From Fervidobacterium sp. (GTDB taxonomy: Bacteria > Thermotogota > Thermotogae > Thermotogales > Fervidobacteriaceae): 5,548 nt of DNA. The stretch is from positions 1 to 5,548 of the forward strand of contig DPIB01000075.1 of NCBI GenBank assembly GCA_003522805.1, given 5' to 3'. The notes beneath the pieces were generated by a model that was not told where the DNA came from, searched no databases, and saw nothing but the letters and a program-made list of their open reading frames with translations. Made by a program: the position numbers and the translations under genes. Each line of letters starts with the position of its first letter. Within the stretch, counting starts at the first letter, position 1. Positions 4,004 to 5,548 of the stretch are shown in pieces.

Positions 4004-5548
4004 ATGGCAGACAGTAAAACCAGTGCTTTATTTGAAGTCCGTGCCGTAGGTACGGAAAAAGCATCAAGACAATTCACAACATTTGAAAGAACCGCAACTG
4101 GTTCCATGACTCGTGCTGAGGCTTCCGTAGGGAAGTCTTTAGCACGTGTAGCCGCTCAGTATATGTCTATGGCTGTCGGTATCAACAAAGCCATGAAGTT
4201 AATGTCTTCTGGTATGGAATTTAATAAGTTTGTAGAAAATCAAACTATGGCATTTACTGTTATGTTGAAGTCTGCATCTCAAGCAAAAGCTCAGATGGAA
4301 GATTTATATAATTTTGCTGTTAAATCTCCTCTTACATTCAAAGATACAGCTTCTGCCGCAAAACAACTTATGGCGTATGGTTTTGCGGCTAAAGAACTTG
4401 TCCCAACTATGGATACTCTCGGTACCGTGGCTTTGGCTACAGGTCATAGTCTTGGTGACATTGCTTATGTATATGGTACCCTTCGTTCTCAAGGTAGAGC
4501 ATATAGTCGTGACCTTATGCAGTTTGGTATGCGTGGTATTCCTATTTATGAAGAATTAGCTAAAGTAATGGGTGTCAGTGTACAACAAATACAAAAACTC
4601 ACGAGTCAGGGTAAAGTTGGATTCAAAGAAGTAGAACGTGCATTCCAAAATATGACTTCTGGTGGTGGTCGTTTTGCTGGGATGCTTGAGCAATACATGG
4701 ATACACTTACCGGTAAATTATCTATGTTTGAAGATATATTTGAAAAATCTACAGGTAAGATTATGCGTGGAGCTACTAATTCATATAAAAATTTTATAGA
4801 TGAAATGACTCAGATATTAGAATCAACAGAAATGCAAGAATATTTCAATGAATTGGGAATGGATATAAAGTCACTTGCAGATTTGTTATTTGCCTTAGCA
4901 AAAGGTTTAATAGAAGTTATTCCATTACTAATAAAAGCCTTGAAATTATTTATAGCATATAAAGCAATATCTGCCACAACAAAAACATTGAAAAATTTAC
5001 CAGAGATGATTTTGAATGTTGGTGGTGCGTTAATGAAGATATCAGGTAAGGGTGTGGCTGGGGGATTTATTGCAAATCTCGCATCTGCTGGCGTTTTATT
5101 CAAAGAGGGTCTTCTTATGGCATTACCTGTTATGTCTCAATTAGCAGGAATTGCCGCTTTGATTGCAGGGCCTATTTTGGCTATTAAAACCGTACATGAT
5201 GCTACTCGGAGAGACAAGGCATTCGCGGAGGATGCACAATTAGCAACAGAATCGCTTATTCCCATTATGCGTGAACAACTGCCAATTGTAGAATCTCAAG
5301 TAGATAAGATGGGACTTTCAGATGCAGAAAGACAGGTAGAACTTAACACTCGTTTAGTTGGTCTTATTTCTGATTATGCTTCTCGATACAAACTAGCAAA
5401 TGCAGAAATTGCTAAGATGCTCTATCTTAATAAAATGATAAATGGTGAAGTGGCCCGTATGCTTGGATTTGATATAGCAGGACACTTTGCTAAAGTTCAT
5501 GCTGATGCGGCGCAAGCTGGAGCTAGAGCATATATGTCTGCTATGGAA
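4004..5548 (+). CDS. Tape measure protein, N-terminal 515 residues (partial)
   Basis: The frame is open to the window end and matches the tape measure N-terminal domain (TIGR02675 type). Visible signatures: FAVKSPLTFKDT (104-115), the family's 'a..tPf...d' segment; LMAYGF (122-127); MQFGMRGIPIYEELAK (172-187), the 'Ql..rGvpi...la' motif; and TSGGGRFAGML (218-228) leading to LTGKLSMFEDIFE (235-247), the 'T..G..Sn..D' end of the domain. The protein spans the tail lumen, sets tail length and is later ejected with the DNA. After residue 247 it is mainly helical, with hydrophobic stretches at 291-324 and 373-395 that may insert into the host membrane during infection. The start has AGGGGA (3994-3999), overlapping the previous stop, only four bases from the ATG. 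Codons become ATA-rich at about 4729-5045. Confidence 0.9.
   Translation, partial: MADSKTSALFEVRAVGTEKASRQFTTFERTATGSMTRAEASVGKSLARVAAQYMSMAVGINKAMKLMSSGMEFNKFVENQTMAFTVMLKSASQAKAQMEDLYNFAVKSPLTFKDTASAAKQLMAYGFAAKELVPTMDTLGTVALATGHSLGDIAYVYGTLRSQGRAYSRDLMQFGMRGIPIYEELAKVMGVSVQQIQKLTSQGKVGFKEVERAFQNMTSGGGRFAGMLEQYMDTLTGKLSMFEDIFEKSTGKIMRGATNSYKNFIDEMTQILESTEMQEYFNELGMDIKSLADLLFALAKGLIEVIPLLIKALKLFIAYKAISATTKTLKNLPEMILNVGGALMKISGKGVAGGFIANLASAGVLFKEGLLMALPVMSQLAGIAALIAGPILAIKTVHDATRRDKAFAEDAQLATESLIPIMREQLPIVESQVDKMGLSDAERQVELNTRLVGLISDYASRYKLANAEIAKMLYLNKMINGEVARMLGFDIAGHFAKVHADAAQAGARAYMSAME

Noticed and set aside
4044..4055. Short palindrome CCGT/ACGG near the tape measure start
   Set aside because: Only four pairs with a four-base loop inside coding sequence, expected by chance.
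4314..4559. 81-codon plus-strand frame inside the tape measure gene, and minus-strand frames at 4304-4492 and 4810-5103
   Set aside because: All overlap the frame that carries clear tape measure motifs, and their products show no family pattern.

Overview
The window is part of the virion-structure module of a tailed bacteriophage or prophage. All supported genes lie on the + strand in the usual late order: end of a probable major capsid protein, a small protein of unknown role, three or four head-tail connector/neck proteins, tail terminator, tail tube, a tail-assembly chaperone pair made by frameshifting, and the start of the tape measure protein. No tail sheath gene lies between the tail terminator and the tube gene, which suggests a long non-contractile (siphovirus-type) tail. 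The DNA is AT-rich, with strong AGGAG-type ribosome binding sites and sigma70-like promoter boxes. That fits a host that uses Shine-Dalgarno initiation and argues against a typical Bacteroidota host, but I cannot name the host.

Layout. 1-86 is the C-terminus of the upstream gene. 87-223 is a 137-base control region with a strong hairpin terminator, a second inverted repeat, a TATAAT box and a ribosome binding site. 224-2378 holds five tightly packed genes: an unknown 146 aa protein, a DUF4054-type connector, a head-closure/adaptor-like protein, an HK97 gp10-like neck protein and a tail terminator. Spacings are 4 to 5 bases or stop/start overlaps, so they are probably co-transcribed and translationally coupled. 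2379-2510 is a second control region with a near-consensus promoter, a perfect dyad between its boxes and a leader hairpin. 2511-3164 encodes the tail tube and is followed by a hairpin terminator. 3238-3995 encodes the chaperone G and, by a -1 frameshift at 3624-3630, the G-T fusion. 4004 to the window end is the first 515 residues of the tape measure protein.

How the genes work together. The connector genes build the interface between the portal of the filled head and the tail. The tube protein polymerises around the tape measure with help from the two chaperone forms, and the terminator caps the tube. Low-copy connector genes and high-copy genes differ clearly in isoleucine codon choice, and the tube gene is bracketed by its own promoter and terminator, so expression looks tuned to stoichiometry.

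The genes belong to known phage families. The parts most worth a second look are at the RNA level: the frameshift signal with a possible long-range pseudoknot, a very stable hairpin inside the T region, a terminator-like hairpin inside a connector gene, and a 15-base initiation leader used twice. I see no defence system, CRISPR array, tRNA or transposon here.
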